Origin: Onthophagus taurus
Lineage: Eukaryota > Arthropoda > Insecta > Coleoptera > Scarabaeidae
DNA length: 64,000 nucleotides
Reading direction: 5' to 3'
Assembly: GCF_036711975.1 (NCBI RefSeq)
Contig: NC_091966.1
Location: 32,681,501 to 32,745,500 of the forward strand
Below are positions 63,794-64,000 of this stretch, one piece after another. The translations under genes were made by a program, and so were the position numbers. Position 1 is the first letter of the stretch. Every line of letters starts with the position of its first letter. The notes beneath the pieces were generated by a model, which saw nothing but the letters and a program-made list of their open reading frames with translations, searched no databases and was not told the DNA's origin.

Positions 63794-64000
63794 ATGGCAA
63801 CAGCAATTGAAAAAGAATTGAAACATTTCCTTTTAAAAGCCGAACATATCCACGATGATGAAGAAAACGAATCTCCTGTAGTTGCAAAAGTGGTCGCAAT
63901 GATTGTTTTATTTATAGCATCTTTAACGTTAGGTCTTCTACCGATGCAACTATCCCGTTGGCTAAAATGGAAAAATAATCCTCAAAGCAACATTTACGTC
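63794..64000 (+). CDS. ZIP-family zinc transporter, N-terminal exon (runs off the window)
   Basis: ATG in a good context (ACCATGG) right after the acceptor at 63790. The 69 visible codons give a cytosolic or luminal start with a His/Asp/Glu cluster (HIHDDEENE, residues 18-26), then VAKVVAMIVLFIASLTLGLL as transmembrane helix 1 and PMQLSRWLKW, which is typical of insect ZIP1-3 (SLC39A) proteins. The family moves zinc or related metals into the cytosol. Only helix 1 is visible, so the subtype is uncertain. Confidence 0.85.
   Translation, partial: MATAIEKELKHFLLKAEHIHDDEENESPVVAKVVAMIVLFIASLTLGLLPMQLSRWLKWKNNPQSNIYV

Overview
The window is a piece of an AT-rich insect nuclear genome, most likely a beetle. 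The reasons are short phase-conserved introns, a tandem expansion of insect-type sigma-class glutathione S-transferases (GSTs), insect-style insulin-like peptides (ILPs), and a dense load of Tc1/mariner, pogo, hAT and LINE relics. The species cannot be fixed from the sequence. No CRISPR array, operon or tRNA/rRNA gene was seen.

Layout. 1-4933: two sigma GST genes (+); the last intron of the first holds a mariner copy with a pogo-like copy inside it. 5065-7258: a Gypsy reverse-transcriptase fossil, an array of CTAGAACTA-type palindromes, and a 1.05 kb DNA element with about 340 bp inverted repeats. 7530-20490: seven insulin-like peptide loci, three of them intact, built as two large inverted duplications. 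20915-23525: a LINE inserted into another LINE. 23626-28080: two GST genes (-) that are direct duplicates. 28250-31560: LINE and mariner relics. 31748-39001: three GST genes (+) and two GST pseudogenes made by repeated duplication of one block. 39170-42560: LINE relics. 42972-44479: LARP7 (-). 45880-50640: a decayed LINE split by two younger insertions, one a complete-looking DNA transposon encoding a 711-residue protein of the DUF7869 type (46227-49351), the other a 0.4 kb palindrome with hammerhead-ribozyme-like cores (49879-50281). 50861-52240: a 363 bp tandem repeat. 52250-62980: gene-poor, with one LINE relic and a direct repeat. 62981-64000: promoter, leader exon and first coding exon of a ZIP zinc transporter that leaves the window.

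Biology. Sigma GSTs are cytosolic glutathione enzymes for lipid peroxidation products and prostaglandin-type isomerisation; the seven genes differ by exact loss of introns. The insulin-like peptides have eight cysteines instead of six. One pair has lost both prohormone cleavage sites, which suggests single-chain, IGF-like hormones beside one two-chain insulin. The points most worth following are this palindromic eight-cysteine insulin cluster, the DUF7869 transposon with its reiterated terminal motif, and the ribozyme-like palindrome.
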